A DNA stretch of 64,000 nucleotides from Sphingopyxis sp. FD7 (GCF_003609835.1 NZ_AP017898.1:3038001-3102000); one strand, 5' to 3'; numbered from the stretch's first letter, positions 42,392-51,468 are shown. Program-made: numbers and translations. The notes: generated from the sequence alone by a model not told the origin.

Positions 42392-42559
42392 TCACTTGAT
42401 CTTGGCTTCCTTGAACTCGACATGCTTGCGCGCACGCGGGTCATATTTGCGCACCGTCATCTTCTCGGTCATCGTGCGCGGGTTCTTCTTGGTGACATAG
42501 AAAAAGCCCGTGTCGGCGGTGCTCACCAGCTTGATCTTGACGGTCGTCGGCTTGGCCAT
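42392..42559 (-). CDS. rpmG: 50S ribosomal protein L33, zinc-free form
   Basis: A 55-residue basic ribosomal protein, beginning [20 protein letters not shown] and ending FKEAKIK. The four Cys of zinc-binding L33 are absent. It stands alone. Shine-Dalgarno GAGGAA lies 9 bases upstream of the start. A candidate -35 TTGACA on the minus strand (42719-42714) and a GC-rich leader hairpin (42650-42677) lie upstream. Confidence 0.95.
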   Translation of the reverse strand: MAKPTTVKIKLVSTADTGFFYVTKKNPRTMTEKMTVRKYDPRARKHVEFKEAKIK

Positions 42560-42649
42560 GGCCTTGTTCCTCGAAGTAATGGCACATCCGCCGGTGGCCC
42601 GGTGGATGCCGCGGGACTAGCGGCCCCGACGTTGGTGTGAAAAACATGA

Positions 42650-42677
42650 AAGGGCCGCGCGACGCCGCGCCGCCCTT
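42650..42677 (-). promoter_or_regulatory. GC-rich hairpin in the rpmG leader
   Basis: AAGGGC-C-GCGCG, loop ACGC, CGCGC-C-GCCCTT: an 11-pair stem with one mismatch. On the minus strand it is followed by TTTCATGTTTTT. It lies between a TTGACA (42719-42714) and the rpmG start, so it could be a stabilising leader hairpin, an attenuator, or a second terminator after tonB. Confidence 0.4.
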
Positions 42678-42723
42678 CGATATCCGCGCGCCTTTGGCGG
42701 GATTCGGCGCTTCTGTCAAGCGA

Positions 42724-42757
42724 AAGGAAGGACGAGCGGCGCATCGGCCGCCCGTCC
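42724..42757 (-). terminator. Intrinsic terminator after tonB
   Basis: On the minus strand, GGACGGGCGGC and GCCGCTCGTCC (42757-42747 and 42740-42730) form an 11-bp stem with one G-T pair, followed by TTCCTTT. It begins 9 bases after the tonB stop. Confidence 0.68.
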
Positions 42758-42765
42758 GGGAGGGG

Positions 42766-43491
42766 TCAGCCATTCCTTATCTGAAAGCGCACGGTCATCA
42801 CTTTCCAGCTTTCCTCGGGCACGCCGTCGCGCGTCGCGGGCCTGAAGCGCCATTTGGAAAGCGCGCGCCGCTTCGTCTCTTCAAAGAAGCCGGGGCTGTC
42901 GCTGCTCACCAGTTCGACCGCCTTCACGCGGCCGTCGGTGCCGATGAGCACGCGCACCTTCACGACCCCCTCGACCCCGCGCCGCTGCTCGCGCGCCGGA
43001 TAGTCGGGCTGGAACGCCCCGGCAAAGCGCGCGTCGAGTTCGGCAAGCACCAGTTTCGGCGCGGGCGGATCGGCGGTGATCGCGGGCGGGCCGGGATCGG
43101 CCGGCCGCGCGTCGGGGATCACCGGCCCGACGACGACGCGGTCGTTGTCCAGCGGCACGGTTTCGACGCGCGGCGCGACCGTTTCGGTCGCCGAGGCGGT
43201 TTTCGGCGTCGGCCTGGCAGCCTCTGCCGGTTCGGGCGGCGGCGGCTTGGGCAGTTCGATCAGCGTGCCGGTGATGGGTTCGGATTTGGGCGGCGGCACC
43301 ACGATCATCGGCGACAGCGCGGCGACGGCGACGAGCGCGGCGGGCAGGGCGACCGCAAGAAGCGCCGCGACCGGATGGCGACGGCGATCGCTGCCATAGA
43401 CGGCGCGGGCCGATGTCGCCGCGCGCGCCGCGGGCGCGGCGGTCGCTTCGGGCGTGGTCATCATCGCCGAAATCAGAGGTATCAGGGTCAT
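42766..43491 (-). CDS. tonB: Energy transducer TonB
   Basis: A 241-residue periplasm-spanning protein passing proton-motive energy from ExbBD to outer-membrane receptors. After an extended N-terminal cytoplasmic part there is one membrane helix (HPVAALLAVALPAALVAVAALS, about 39-60), a Pro-rich region (PKPPPPEPAE), and the C-terminal TonB fold (FQPDYPAREQRRGVEGVVKVRVL, then FFEETKRRALSKWRF). exbB/exbD are not adjacent. A strong regulated promoter precedes it at 43563-43591. Confidence 0.92.
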   Translation of the reverse strand: MTLIPLISAMMTTPEATAAPAARAATSARAVYGSDRRRHPVAALLAVALPAALVAVAALSPMIVVPPPKSEPITGTLIELPKPPPPEPAEAARPTPKTASATETVAPRVETVPLDNDRVVVGPVIPDARPADPGPPAITADPPAPKLVLAELDARFAGAFQPDYPAREQRRGVEGVVKVRVLIGTDGRVKAVELVSSDSPGFFEETKRRALSKWRFRPATRDGVPEESWKVMTVRFQIRNG

Positions 43492-43562
43492 GGCATCTCT
43501 CCTCGCCTTGCGACCCGGCCCCGGCGGCGGTCGACCGCCGCCATCAGCCCGGTCTGGAGATA

Positions 43563-43591
43563 ATAATGTTATAACATCACTTAATTGTCAA
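43563..43591 (-). promoter_or_regulatory. Strong tonB promoter with a perfect palindrome
   Basis: On the minus strand, TTGACA (43591-43586), 17 bases, CATTAT (43568-43563): near-consensus sigma70. A perfect 12-bp palindrome ATGTTATAACAT (43566-43577) overlaps the -10 and spacer, so a repressor bound there would block the promoter. The palindrome resembles Zur-type sites (ATGTTATA half-sites), but other dimeric regulators are possible. Confidence 0.65.
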
Positions 43592-43615
43592 GTTGATTGC
43601 TTGGGTCTGCCCCTT

Positions 43616-43791
43616 GTGCCCCTGCGAGGGCAGGGGCCCATCTCCTGCCGCCGATTTTCAGCGCGGCGCGCGTTAAATCCGCATCATCCCCGAATCCGTT
43701 CGTGTCGAGATGAGGACGATTCAAACCCACGCCAAGCAGCCCGTTACCCAAACCGAAAGCCCGGGTGATGGACCCCTGCCTCCGCAGGGCC
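43616..43791. repeat. Paired REP element between gltX and tonB
   Basis: The left head GCCCCTGCGAGGGCAGGGGC (43618-43637) is followed by CCATCTCC, and the right head GATGGACCCCTGCCTCCGCA (from about 43767, ending 43791) is its inverted counterpart. The 130-base core has no ORF. It is the long form of the element at 14371-14458. The 43492-43807 gap holds only this element and the tonB promoter. Confidence 0.65.
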
Positions 43792-43807
43792 GCAATGGTG
43801 GCCTTCC

Positions 43808-45127
43808 TTACGCCCCCCCGGCCGCCGCCAGTCGCGCGATCGCCTCCTCCTTCGCGATCAGCGGCAACAGCTCGGCCATGTCGGGACCATGGTCGCGCGC
43901 GGTGAGCGCGCGGCGCAGTGGCAGGAACAGCGCGCGGCCTTTCGCCCCCGTCGCTGCCTTCACCGCGGCGGTGAGCGCGCGCCACGGGTCGGCGCTCCAG
44001 TCGATGCCCGGCGCTGCCTTTGCCGCGGCGGCCAGCACCGGACGGTCGACCGCCTCGGCCGCGGGCGGGACGAACGGCCCGTCGAACACCGCCACCCAGT
44101 CGGCCGCCTCGGCAACGGTCGCCAGATTGGGCCGAATCGCGTTCCAGCGAGCCTCGTCGATCGCCGCGGGCAGGCGGTTTGCCACCGCGGCATAATCACT
44201 GTGGTGCAGGATCTTCTGGCCCAGCAGCGCCAGTTCGGCCTCGTCGAAACGCGCCGGCGCGCGGCCGAAGCGCGCGAAGTCGATGCCCGCGATCAGCGGT
44301 GCCATATCGGTCACCGGCTCGACCGGATCGCTGGTGCCGAGCCGCGCGAGCAGCGCGGCGAGCGCGATCGGCTCGATCCCCTGTTCGCGCAGCGCGTCCA
44401 TGCCGAGCGAGCCCAGCCGCTTCGACAATTTGCCCTCGGTTCCGACGAGCAGCGCCTCGTGCGCGAAGGCGGGCGGCGCGGCGCCGAGCGCGGCAAACAT
44501 TTGCACCTGCGCGGCGGTGTTCGACACATGATCCTCGCCGCGCACGACATGGCTGATGCCCATCGCAATGTCGTCGATCACGCTCGGCAACAGGTAAAGC
44601 CAGCTGCCGTCGGCGCGGCGCACGACGGGGTCGGACATCGTCTTCGGCTCGAAGTGCTGCGGCCCACGAATGAGGTCGGTCCATATGATCGGCGCATCAT
44701 GGTCGAGCCGGAAGCGCCAGTGCGGCGCGACGCCTTCGGGCGCCGGCGTCCCCTCGGGCTTGCGCTCATAGACGGGGGGCAGCCCGCGCGAGAGCAGGAT
44801 CTTGCGGCGAATCTCCAGCTCCTCGGGCGTTTCGTAACAGGCATAGACGCGGCCGGTCGCCTTCAGTTTCTCGAACTCGGCCTCGTAGAGCGCGAAGCGC
44901 ATCGACTGCCGCGCCTCGCCGTCCACGTCGAGCCCCAGCCACGCAAGGTCGGCGCGAATGCCCGCGACATATTCCTCCTTCGACCGCTCGAGATCGGTGT
45001 CGTCGATGCGCAGCAGGAAGCGCCCGCCATGCTTGCGCGCCCACAACCAGTTGTGGAGCGCGGTGCGAACGTTGCCGACGTGGAGCCGGCCGGTCGGCGA
45101 AGGGGCGAAGCGGGTCGTGACGGTCAT
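43808..45127 (-). CDS. gltX: Glutamate-tRNA ligase
   Basis: A 439-residue class I synthetase. The HIGH-like motif is FAPSPTGRLHVGNVRTAL (about 7-24) and the KMSKS-like motif EGKLSKRLGS (about 235). The C-terminal anticodon-binding part (about 330-439) is short. Alphaproteobacteria often carry two GltX copies of different specificity; which one this is cannot be decided here. It loads tRNA-Glu (and possibly tRNA-Gln, for later amidation). Confidence 0.93.
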   Translation of the reverse strand: MTVTTRFAPSPTGRLHVGNVRTALHNWLWARKHGGRFLLRIDDTDLERSKEEYVAGIRADLAWLGLDVDGEARQSMRFALYEAEFEKLKATGRVYACYETPEELEIRRKILLSRGLPPVYERKPEGTPAPEGVAPHWRFRLDHDAPIIWTDLIRGPQHFEPKTMSDPVVRRADGSWLYLLPSVIDDIAMGISHVVRGEDHVSNTAAQVQMFAALGAAPPAFAHEALLVGTEGKLSKRLGSLGMDALREQGIEPIALAALLARLGTSDPVEPVTDMAPLIAGIDFARFGRAPARFDEAELALLGQKILHHSDYAAVANRLPAAIDEARWNAIRPNLATVAEAADWVAVFDGPFVPPAAEAVDRPVLAAAAKAAPGIDWSADPWRALTAAVKAATGAKGRALFLPLRRALTARDHGPDMAELLPLIAKEEAIARLAAAGGA

Positions 45128-45168
45128 GGCGCGCGCCTATAGCCGCATTGCCGCCCCGCTGGCGATAT

Positions 45169-45591
45169 TTATCGCGCCGCGCGTTCCCGCGCCGGCCAAT
45201 AGGCCCAGGCGATCGCGAGCAGCGCAACGATCAGCAACACGCTATATTCCATGCCGTTGCGCCCGCCGCCGACGACGAACCAGCCGGCGGGCATATGGAC
45301 GAGGATCATGCCCAATGTCAGGATGAAGGCGTGGCCGAGCGCGGCAAGGCTGGTCCAGCGGCGCGCGAGCATCAACGCGGGACCGACCAGCTCGTAAATC
45401 GTCACCGCCATCGCCCAGCCATAGCCATAAGGAAAGCCAAGGCTGTCGAGCCAGGTGCCGAAGGGGACGACCAGATCGGCCGCGAGCCGGTAGACGCCGT
45501 GAATCAGGATGAGCAGCGCCACCGTGATCCGCAATATGTCGAGCACCCGTTCGGCCCGGTCCGCCGGCGCCTTCGACCCCAATGCCAACAT
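45169..45591 (-). CDS. DoxX-like membrane protein
   Basis: A 140-residue protein with four helices (ILRITVALLILIHGVYRLA, GWAMAVTIYELVGPALML, SLAALGHAFILTLGMILVH, YSVLLIVALLAIAWAY). The pattern fits the DoxX/DoxD family, whose members are linked to quinone or thiol metabolism but mostly lack a known role. It lies 29 bases after nadE in the same direction and may be cotranscribed with it. Confidence 0.75.
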   Translation of the reverse strand: MLALGSKAPADRAERVLDILRITVALLILIHGVYRLAADLVVPFGTWLDSLGFPYGYGWAMAVTIYELVGPALMLARRWTSLAALGHAFILTLGMILVHMPAGWFVVGGGRNGMEYSVLLIVALLAIAWAYWPARERAAR

Positions 45592-45620
45592 GATCCTTAT
45601 CCTCCTCCTCTGTTCCGGCG

Positions 45621-47291
45621 CTATCCCGTCCGGAACCCGTGCGTGATCGGATAGCGCCGGTCGCGACCGAAGTTGCGCGTCGAGAGCTTGACCCCCGGCG
45701 GCGCCTGGCGGCGCTTGTACTCGGCAATGGCGAGCAGCCGTTCGATCCGCGCCACCGCGTCGCGGTCGAAGCCGTGGCGCGCCACGACATCGTCGACGCT
45801 CGCTTCCTCCTCGACGAGCATATGCAGCATCCGGTCGAGATCCTCATAGGGCGGCAGGCTGTCCTGATCCGTCTGGTCGGGGCGCAGTTCGGCGCTCGGC
45901 GGCTTGGTGATGATCGTATCGGGCATCACGGGCGCGCGCCGGTTGCGCGACAGCCGCGGCACATTGTCATTGCGCCACTTCGCGAGCGCAAAGACCGTCA
46001 TCTTGTAAGCGTCCTTCAACGGATTATAGCCGCCCGCCATGTCGCCATAGATGGTCGCATAGCCGACGCTCATCTCGCTCTTGTTGCCCGTCGTCAGCAG
46101 CATCGGACCGAATTTGTTGCTGAGCGCCATCAGCGTCACGCCGCGGATACGCGACTGGACATTCTCCTCGGTGATATCGACGTCGCGGTCGGCGAAGCTG
46201 CCCGCGAGCATCGCGTCGAACGCCTCGACCGCCGGGGCGATCGGGATGGTGTCGAGACGGCAACCGATCATCTTCGCGCACCCTTCGGCATCGGCCAGGC
46301 TTTCGTGACTGGTGAAACGGCTCGGCAGCATCACGCACCAGACCTTGTCGGGGCCGAGCGCGTCGGCGGCGATCGCGGCGCAGAGCGCCGAATCGATCCC
46401 CCCCGACAGGCCGAGCACGACGCCGGGGAAGCGGTTGCGCTCGACATAGTCGCGCAACGACAGGATCATCGCGCTATAGATGTCGGCGGGGCGCGCTTCC
46501 CATTCGGCGATCGCGCCGACGTCGCAGCGCCAGCTTGCTGCGTCTTTTGTCCAGCGCGTGACCCGCTCCTCCGCCTCCCAGTCGGTCAGGCGATGCGCGG
46601 TGCTGCCGTCGCCGTTCAGCACGAAGGAGCAGCCATCGAACACCAGCTCATCCTGCCCGCCGATGCGGTTGAGGAAGATGAGCGGCAGGCCGGTTTCGGC
46701 GACGCGCGCGGCGAACACCTGCGAGAGGCGCCGCTCATCCTTGTCGATCTCATAGGGGCTGCCGTTGACCGAGATCAGCAGTTCGGCGCCCTGTGCCGCG
46801 AGATGGCGGCACACCGTCGGCAGCCAGCCATCCTCGCAGATCGGCAGGCCCAGCTTCACCCCGCGCCATTCGACAATGTCGGGCAGCGGGCCGGGCGCGA
46901 ACACGCGCTTTTCGTCGAAGGTGCCGTAATTGGGCAGTTCATGCTTGCGCCGCGTCGCGATCACGCGGCCGCCATCGAGCAGCGCGACGATATTATAGAG
47001 CTTGCCGTCCGCGTCGCGCTCGACCGATCCCACCAGCATCGCCGGGCCGCCATCGGCGGTCTCGGCGGCCAGTTCGGCGAGCAGCGCGGCGGCGCGTGTC
47101 GCGAGCGCGGGCTTCAGCACCAGATCTTCGGGGGGATAGCCGATCAGTTGCAGCTCGGGATAAAGAATGAGGTCGGCTTGCCCGTGCCGCGCACGAACCG
47201 CGCGCATCGCATCGGCATTGGCCGCGAGGTCGCCGACCGCCTGGGTCATCTGCGACAGGACGATGGTGAGCGTGTCGGCGCGGTCGATCAT
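45621..47291 (-). CDS. nadE: Glutamine-dependent NAD+ synthetase
   Basis: A 556-residue two-domain enzyme amidating deamido-NAD. The N-terminal nitrilase-like glutaminase (about 1-265) has Glu in [16 protein letters not shown], Lys in [16 protein letters not shown] and Cys in GLPICEDGW. The C-terminal synthetase (about 275-556) has the ATP-PPi loop [15 protein letters not shown] and [21 protein letters not shown]. The start at 47291 gives [15 protein letters not shown]; a longer start at 47327 is possible but unneeded. Confidence 0.95.
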   Translation of the reverse strand: MIDRADTLTIVLSQMTQAVGDLAANADAMRAVRARHGQADLILYPELQLIGYPPEDLVLKPALATRAAALLAELAAETADGGPAMLVGSVERDADGKLYNIVALLDGGRVIATRRKHELPNYGTFDEKRVFAPGPLPDIVEWRGVKLGLPICEDGWLPTVCRHLAAQGAELLISVNGSPYEIDKDERRLSQVFAARVAETGLPLIFLNRIGGQDELVFDGCSFVLNGDGSTAHRLTDWEAEERVTRWTKDAASWRCDVGAIAEWEARPADIYSAMILSLRDYVERNRFPGVVLGLSGGIDSALCAAIAADALGPDKVWCVMLPSRFTSHESLADAEGCAKMIGCRLDTIPIAPAVEAFDAMLAGSFADRDVDITEENVQSRIRGVTLMALSNKFGPMLLTTGNKSEMSVGYATIYGDMAGGYNPLKDAYKMTVFALAKWRNDNVPRLSRNRRAPVMPDTIITKPPSAELRPDQTDQDSLPPYEDLDRMLHMLVEEEASVDDVVARHGFDRDAVARIERLLAIAEYKRRQAPPGVKLSTRNFGRDRRYPITHGFRTG

Positions 47292-47470
47292 GGCGGCGAG
47301 CCTTACCCCCGGCGCGCGCGATTGCAACGACCAAGCAGACAGGGATTGCGGCGACGCGAACGCAGACGGCGCCAGCGGGCGGCCGTCGCCCCTTTAACCC
47401 CTTCCCCTTCGCGCCCGCGCTGGCTAAGGGGGCGCGCAATCCCATCCGCCGCGAAAGGGCCCTGCACCCC

Positions 47471-48406
47471 ATGAAACTCATCTCCGGCAACAGCAACCTG
47501 CCGCTGGCCCGCGCGATCGCCGACTATCTCGAACTGCCGCTGACCGACACCAGCGTGCGCCGCTTCGCCGACGAGGAAGTCTTCGTCGAAATCCACGAAA
47601 ATGTCCGCGGACAGGATGTGTTCGTCGTCCAGCCGACCAATTTCCCCGCGAACGACAATCTGATGGAATTGCTCATCATCAACGACGCGCTGCGCCGCGC
47701 GTCGGCGAAGCGCATCACCGCGGTCGTTCCCTATTTCGGCTATGCGCGGCAGGACCGCAAGCCCGGCCCGCGCACGCCGATCTCGGCCAAGCTCGTCGCG
47801 AACCTCATCACCACCTCGGGCGCCGACCGCGTGCTCGCGATCGACCTGCACGCCGGGCAGATCCAGGGCTTTTTCGACATTCCGACCGACAATCTTTACG
47901 CCGCGCCGGTGATGAGCGCCGACATCCAGGCGCGCTTCGGCGACAAGAATCTGATGGTCGTGTCGCCCGACGTCGGCGGGGTCGTGCGCGCGCGCGCGCT
48001 GGCGAAGCGCCTCGACAATGCGCCGCTCGCCATCGTCGACAAGCGCCGCGAGCGCGCGGGCGAATCCGAAGTGATGAACATCATCGGCGATGTCGCGGGC
48101 CGCTTCTGCATCCTCATCGACGATATCGTGGACTCTGCCGGCACCCTCTGCAACGCCGCCTCCGCGCTGAAGGCCGCGGGCGCCGAAGGCGTCGTCGCTT
48201 ATTGCACGCATGGCGTGCTGTCGGGCGGCGCGGTCGCGCGCGTCGATGCGAGCGAACTCACCGAACTCGTCATCACCGATTCGATCCAGCCGACCGACGC
48301 GGTGAACGACAGCGCCAAGGTCCGCACGCTCACCGTCGCGCCGCTGCTCGGCGAAGCGATCAAGCGCATCGCCGACGAAACGAGCGTCTCCTCGCTCTTC
48401 GACTAG
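47471..48406 (+). CDS. prs: Ribose-phosphate pyrophosphokinase
   Basis: A 311-residue enzyme making PRPP from ribose 5-phosphate and ATP for nucleotide, histidine and NAD synthesis. It starts [20 protein letters not shown], shows the flexible-loop [32 protein letters not shown], and the PRPP loop [15 protein letters not shown]. Length normal. It is divergent from nadE, another enzyme of nucleotide-cofactor metabolism, with 179 bases between. The Shine-Dalgarno is weak (GAAAGGG at 11-base spacing). Confidence 0.97.
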   Translation: MKLISGNSNLPLARAIADYLELPLTDTSVRRFADEEVFVEIHENVRGQDVFVVQPTNFPANDNLMELLIINDALRRASAKRITAVVPYFGYARQDRKPGPRTPISAKLVANLITTSGADRVLAIDLHAGQIQGFFDIPTDNLYAAPVMSADIQARFGDKNLMVVSPDVGGVVRARALAKRLDNAPLAIVDKRRERAGESEVMNIIGDVAGRFCILIDDIVDSAGTLCNAASALKAAGAEGVVAYCTHGVLSGGAVARVDASELTELVITDSIQPTDAVNDSAKVRTLTVAPLLGEAIKRIADETSVSSLFD

Positions 48407-48443
48407 GCCGGTTGTCATGACGCCGCCTTTGGTTGTTGTGTAC

Positions 48444-48459
48444 CCCCGCCTTCGCGGGG
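48444..48459. repeat. Single REP head CCCCGC-CTTC-GCGGGG
   Basis: A 6-bp stem between prs and the HisN-like gene, flanked by TAC on the left and ATACGGG on the right. It is the same head as at 14437-14452. Confidence 0.5.
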
Positions 48460-48493
48460 ATACGGGATTTATTCCTTGGCCTGGAGCCGCTAG

Positions 48494-49276
48494 ATGAGCC
48501 TCGCCTCCGATCTTGCTCTCGCCAACCGCCTCGCCGACGCCGCCGGCGAAGCGATCCGTCCGCTTTTTCGGTCCCAGTGGACGCACGAAGCCAAGAGCGA
48601 CGCTTCGCCGGTGACCGAGGCCGACCGCGCCGCCGAAGCCGCGATGCGCCGCCTGCTCGGTGCCGAGGCGCCGCGCGACGGCATCGTCGGCGAGGAATAT
48701 GGCGCCGAGCGCCCCGAGGCCGCGCGCCAATGGGTGCTCGACCCGATCGACGGCACGGTCAGCTTCATGGCCGGACGCCCGATCTTCGGCACGCTGATCG
48801 CGCTTTTGCAGGACGGCTGGCCGCTGATCGGGATCATCGACCAGCCGGTCACCGGCGAGCGCTGGGTCGGCGCGACCGGCCATGGGACGCTGTTCAACGG
48901 CAAACCCGCGACGACGCGCAGCTGCCGCAGCCTGTCCGATGCGGTGCTCGCGACGACGGGGCCGCAGTATTTCAGCGACCATGACGGCGAGCATTTCATG
49001 GCGCTCGCCGCAAAGACGTCGCACAGGCGGATGCTCTTCGGCGGCGACTGCTATAATTACGGCCTGCTCAGCTGCGGCCATATCGATCTGGTGGTCGAGG
49101 CAGGGCTGAAGCTCCACGACTTCGCCGCGCTCGTGCCCGTCGTCGAGGGCGCGGGCGGGACGATGTGCGACTGGAACGGCGACCCGCTGCACCGCGAGAG
49201 CCAGGGCCATGTCATCGCATTGGGCGATCCGGCGCGGCTCGAGGATGTGATCGAGGGGCTCGCCTGTCACCACTAG
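48494..49276 (+). CDS. hisN: Inositol-monophosphatase-family phosphatase, HisN-like
   Basis: A 260-residue Mg-dependent phosphatase. The motifs are VGEEYG (metal Glu), VLDPIDGTVSFMAGRP (Asp-Pro-Ile-Asp-Gly-Thr, about 83-98), and the C-terminal LKLHDFAALVPVVEGAGG. This subgroup includes the alphaproteobacterial/actinobacterial histidinol-phosphate phosphatase HisN. Whether the substrate is histidinol phosphate or inositol phosphate cannot be decided from sequence. It follows prs, which feeds histidine synthesis, by 88 bases; this weakly supports HisN. Confidence 0.8.
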   Translation: MSLASDLALANRLADAAGEAIRPLFRSQWTHEAKSDASPVTEADRAAEAAMRRLLGAEAPRDGIVGEEYGAERPEAARQWVLDPIDGTVSFMAGRPIFGTLIALLQDGWPLIGIIDQPVTGERWVGATGHGTLFNGKPATTRSCRSLSDAVLATTGPQYFSDHDGEHFMALAAKTSHRRMLFGGDCYNYGLLSCGHIDLVVEAGLKLHDFAALVPVVEGAGGTMCDWNGDPLHRESQGHVIALGDPARLEDVIEGLACHH

Positions 49277-49293
49277 ATAGGAGAGGAACGGAC

Positions 49294-49644
49294 ATGGCGT
49301 ATGAAGGCAGCTGCCATTGCGGCGCAGTGACCTACACGGTCGAAGGCGACATTCCCGATACGGCGATGAGCTGCAACTGCTCGCACTGCCGCCGCAAGGG
49401 CTTCCTCCTGACCTTCGTTCCGATCGACCGGTTCCGCCTGGAGAGCGGCGCCGAGCGGCTGAAGTCGTACAAGTTCAACAAGCATAATATCGACCATCAG
49501 TTCTGCGACACATGCGGGTGCCAGAGTTTTTCGGTAGGAACCGGGCCCGATGGATCGAAGATGGCGGCGGTAAACCTGCGCTGCGTCCCAGCCGCAGATC
49601 TCGATGCCCTGAATATCCAGAAGGTCGATGGCGCGAGCTTTTGA
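49294..49644 (+). CDS. GFA-domain zinc protein (glutathione-dependent formaldehyde-activating-like)
   Basis: A 116-residue protein with the Cys pattern of the GFA/CENP-V fold: GSCHCGAVTY (C7, C9), SCNCSHCRRKG and CDTCGCQSF, which bind structural and catalytic zinc. The name enzyme Gfa adds formaldehyde to glutathione, but most relatives, probably including this one, have unknown substrates. The ATG at 49294 is preceded by GAGAGGA. It is 17 bases after the HisN-like stop and likely in the same transcript. Confidence 0.85.
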   Translation: MAYEGSCHCGAVTYTVEGDIPDTAMSCNCSHCRRKGFLLTFVPIDRFRLESGAERLKSYKFNKHNIDHQFCDTCGCQSFSVGTGPDGSKMAAVNLRCVPAADLDALNIQKVDGASF

Positions 49645-49760
49645 TCGCCGAATCGCTTGCATTTCCGGGCGAATCCACCTAAGCGCCCCGCTTCCGATTG
49701 TGTCGGCTGGCTGAAAGGGCTGCCAGGTCGACACCAAAGCGGACTTCAAAGGAGACCAAA

Positions 49761-49964
49761 ATGCCCAAGCTGAAGACCAAGAGCGGTGTGAAGAAGCGCT
49801 TCAAATTCACCGCGTCGGGCAAGGTGAAGCACGGCGTCGCCGGCAAGCGCCACCGCCTGATTTCGCACAATTCCAAATATATCCGCACCAACCGCGGCAC
49901 CAGCGTGCTCAGCGATTCGGACGCGGCCCATGTGCGCCTCTGGGCGCCCTACGGCCTGAAATAA
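49761..49964 (+). CDS. rpmI: 50S ribosomal protein L35
   Basis: A 67-residue basic protein, [20 protein letters not shown] at the start and a C-terminal block ending WAPYGLK. Shine-Dalgarno AAAGGAG lies before the ATG. It forms the usual rpmI-rplT pair. infC, common upstream in other bacteria, is not present here, and no classical L20 leader pseudoknot was recognised in the 116-base upstream gap. Confidence 0.97.
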   Translation: MPKLKTKSGVKKRFKFTASGKVKHGVAGKRHRLISHNSKYIRTNRGTSVLSDSDAAHVRLWAPYGLK

Positions 49965-49977
49965 GGAGCGCCGGGAT

Positions 49978-50358
49978 ATGTCACGCATCAAACGCGGCAC
50001 GACGACGCGCGCCAAGCACAAGCGCGTATTGGAGCAGGCGAAGGGCTATTATGGCCGTCGCAAGAACACCATCCGCATCGCCAAGCAGGCGGTCGAAAAG
50101 GCCGGCCAATATGCCTACCGCGACCGCAAGGTAAAGAAGCGCAGCTTCCGCGCGCTGTGGATACAGCGGATCAACGCCGCGGTTCGCGCCGAAGGCCTGA
50201 CCTATTCGCAGTTCATGCACGGCGTGAAGCTCGCCGGCATCGAACTCGACCGCAAGGTCATGGCCGATCTCGCGATGAACGAAGGCGGTGTCTTCGCCGC
50301 GATCATCGCGCAGGCGAAGGCGGTCCTGAGCGAAGGCGAAGGGGCCAAGGCCGCCTGA
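49978..50358 (+). CDS. rplT: 50S ribosomal protein L20
   Basis: A 126-residue ribosomal protein needed for early 50S assembly. It begins [20 protein letters not shown] and carries [18 protein letters not shown] and [20 protein letters not shown]. It lies 13 bases after rpmI. A terminator follows at 50385-50414. Confidence 0.97.
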   Translation: MSRIKRGTTTRAKHKRVLEQAKGYYGRRKNTIRIAKQAVEKAGQYAYRDRKVKKRSFRALWIQRINAAVRAEGLTYSQFMHGVKLAGIELDRKVMADLAMNEGGVFAAIIAQAKAVLSEGEGAKAA

Positions 50359-50384
50359 CGTTTTTGCGCCAGGGCGAACGAAAC

Positions 50385-50414
50385 AAGGGCGGTCCCGGCG
50401 GGGCCGCCCTTTTC
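50385..50414 (+). terminator. Intrinsic terminator after rplT
   Basis: The stem AAGGGCGG (50385-50392) / CCGCCCTT (50404-50411) with an 11-base loop is followed by TTT on the plus strand, 26 bases past the rplT stop. Confidence 0.7.
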
Positions 50415-50466
50415 ATTTCCCGCCCACCGGCCGCCGATCATGGGCGACCGCACGCGTCACGCGCAC

Positions 50467-50498
50467 AAAGATGCCCCGGCTGTGGGGGCCGGGGCATC
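50467..50498 (-). terminator. Hairpin terminator after flagellin
   Basis: On the minus strand GATGCCCCGGC (50498-50488) pairs with GCCGGGGCATC (50480-50470), a perfect 11-bp stem, followed by TTTG. It lies 56 bases after the flagellin stop. Confidence 0.65.
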
Positions 50499-50553
50499 CG
50501 ATCAGGCTATTTAAGGGACCAACCGAATATAGCCTGAAGTCTTTTGTCCGAAC

Positions 50554-51372
50554 TTAGCGGAGCAGGTTCATCACGCCCTGCGTGCTCTGGTTCGCCTGGG
50601 CGAGCATCGCGGTCGACGCCTGGGCCAGGATTCCGGCAGCGGCGAGATTCGTCGATTCGACCGAGAAATCGGCATCTTCGATCCGCGACTTCGATTCCGC
50701 CAGATTCGTGACGGTCGACGTCAAATTGTCGACAGCCGAAGTCAGACGATTCTGCTGCGCGCCAAGGTTGGCACGCTGCGTCGCCACCGTCTGGATCGCG
50801 GTGTCGAGCGTCGCGAGCGCACCCGACGCACCCGCCGAAGTCGAAATGTCGAGCGTGCTGACACCCAGGGCAGCGGCCTGCATGTCGGCGATCGTGATGT
50901 TCACAACATCGCCCGAATCGATCCCCGTCTGGATATCGAAGCCGGTTGCCGCACTGCCGTTGAGCAGGACATTGCCGTTGAATTCGGTGCGCGTTGCGAT
51001 GTCGCCGATCTGCGAAATGAGCGCGGTAACTTCGGTCTGGAGCGCCGAGCGGTCGGTGGCGCCGTTGGTGCCGTTGGCCGACTGGACGGCCAGTTCGCGC
51101 ATCCGGACGAGGATGTCCGAAATGCTGCCAGCGGCGCTGTCGGCGGTCTGCGCCAGCGAAATGCCGTCATTGGCATTGCGGATCGCCTGAGTCAGACCGC
51201 GCGCGGTGGCGTCCATGCGGGTCGCGATGGCGAGGCCGGCGGCGTCGTCCTTCGCGGCGTTGATGCGCTTGCCGCTCGACAGGCGTTCCATCGCCTGCGA
51301 CTGCATTTGGCTCGCGACACGCGAATTATTCTGGGCGCGCAGCGCGCTCACATTGGTGTTGATGACAGTCAT
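50554..51372 (-). CDS. fliC: Flagellin
   Basis: A 272-residue filament protein. The conserved D0/D1 N-terminus (TVINTNVSALRAQNNSRVAS, ERLSSGKRINAAKDDAAGLA) and C-terminus (AESKSRIEDADFSVES, MLAQANQSTQGVMNLLR) are intact. The surface-exposed D2/D3 region is nearly absent (about 60 residues between the helices), as in many compact alphaproteobacterial flagellins. It is divergent from fliE. A sigma-28-like promoter lies at 51442-51468. No other flagellin is in the window. Confidence 0.97.
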   Translation of the reverse strand: MTVINTNVSALRAQNNSRVASQMQSQAMERLSSGKRINAAKDDAAGLAIATRMDATARGLTQAIRNANDGISLAQTADSAAGSISDILVRMRELAVQSANGTNGATDRSALQTEVTALISQIGDIATRTEFNGNVLLNGSAATGFDIQTGIDSGDVVNITIADMQAAALGVSTLDISTSAGASGALATLDTAIQTVATQRANLGAQQNRLTSAVDNLTSTVTNLAESKSRIEDADFSVESTNLAAAGILAQASTAMLAQANQSTQGVMNLLR

Positions 51373-51441
51373 CTTAGTTCCTTTCCGGCCTCGACGGCCA
51401 TTCCCGTGATGTGAGGGCTCGAGGAGCGGTCACGGAATGCA

Positions 51442-51468
51442 GTAACGGCGGCGCGCGGTCCGGCTTAA
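51442..51468 (-). promoter_or_regulatory. Sigma-28-type flagellin promoter
   Basis: On the minus strand TTAA (51468-51465), 15 bases, GCCGTTAC (51449-51442). This matches the FliA pattern TAAA-N15-GCCGATAA closely and nearly equals the site before fliD (63390-63416). It leaves a 5' leader of about 60 bases. Confidence 0.75.

Noticed and set aside
47303-49273. A 656-codon minus-strand frame across prs and the HisN-like gene
   Set aside because: Antisense shadow; it has no motif and crosses two clear plus-strand genes and the spacer between them.
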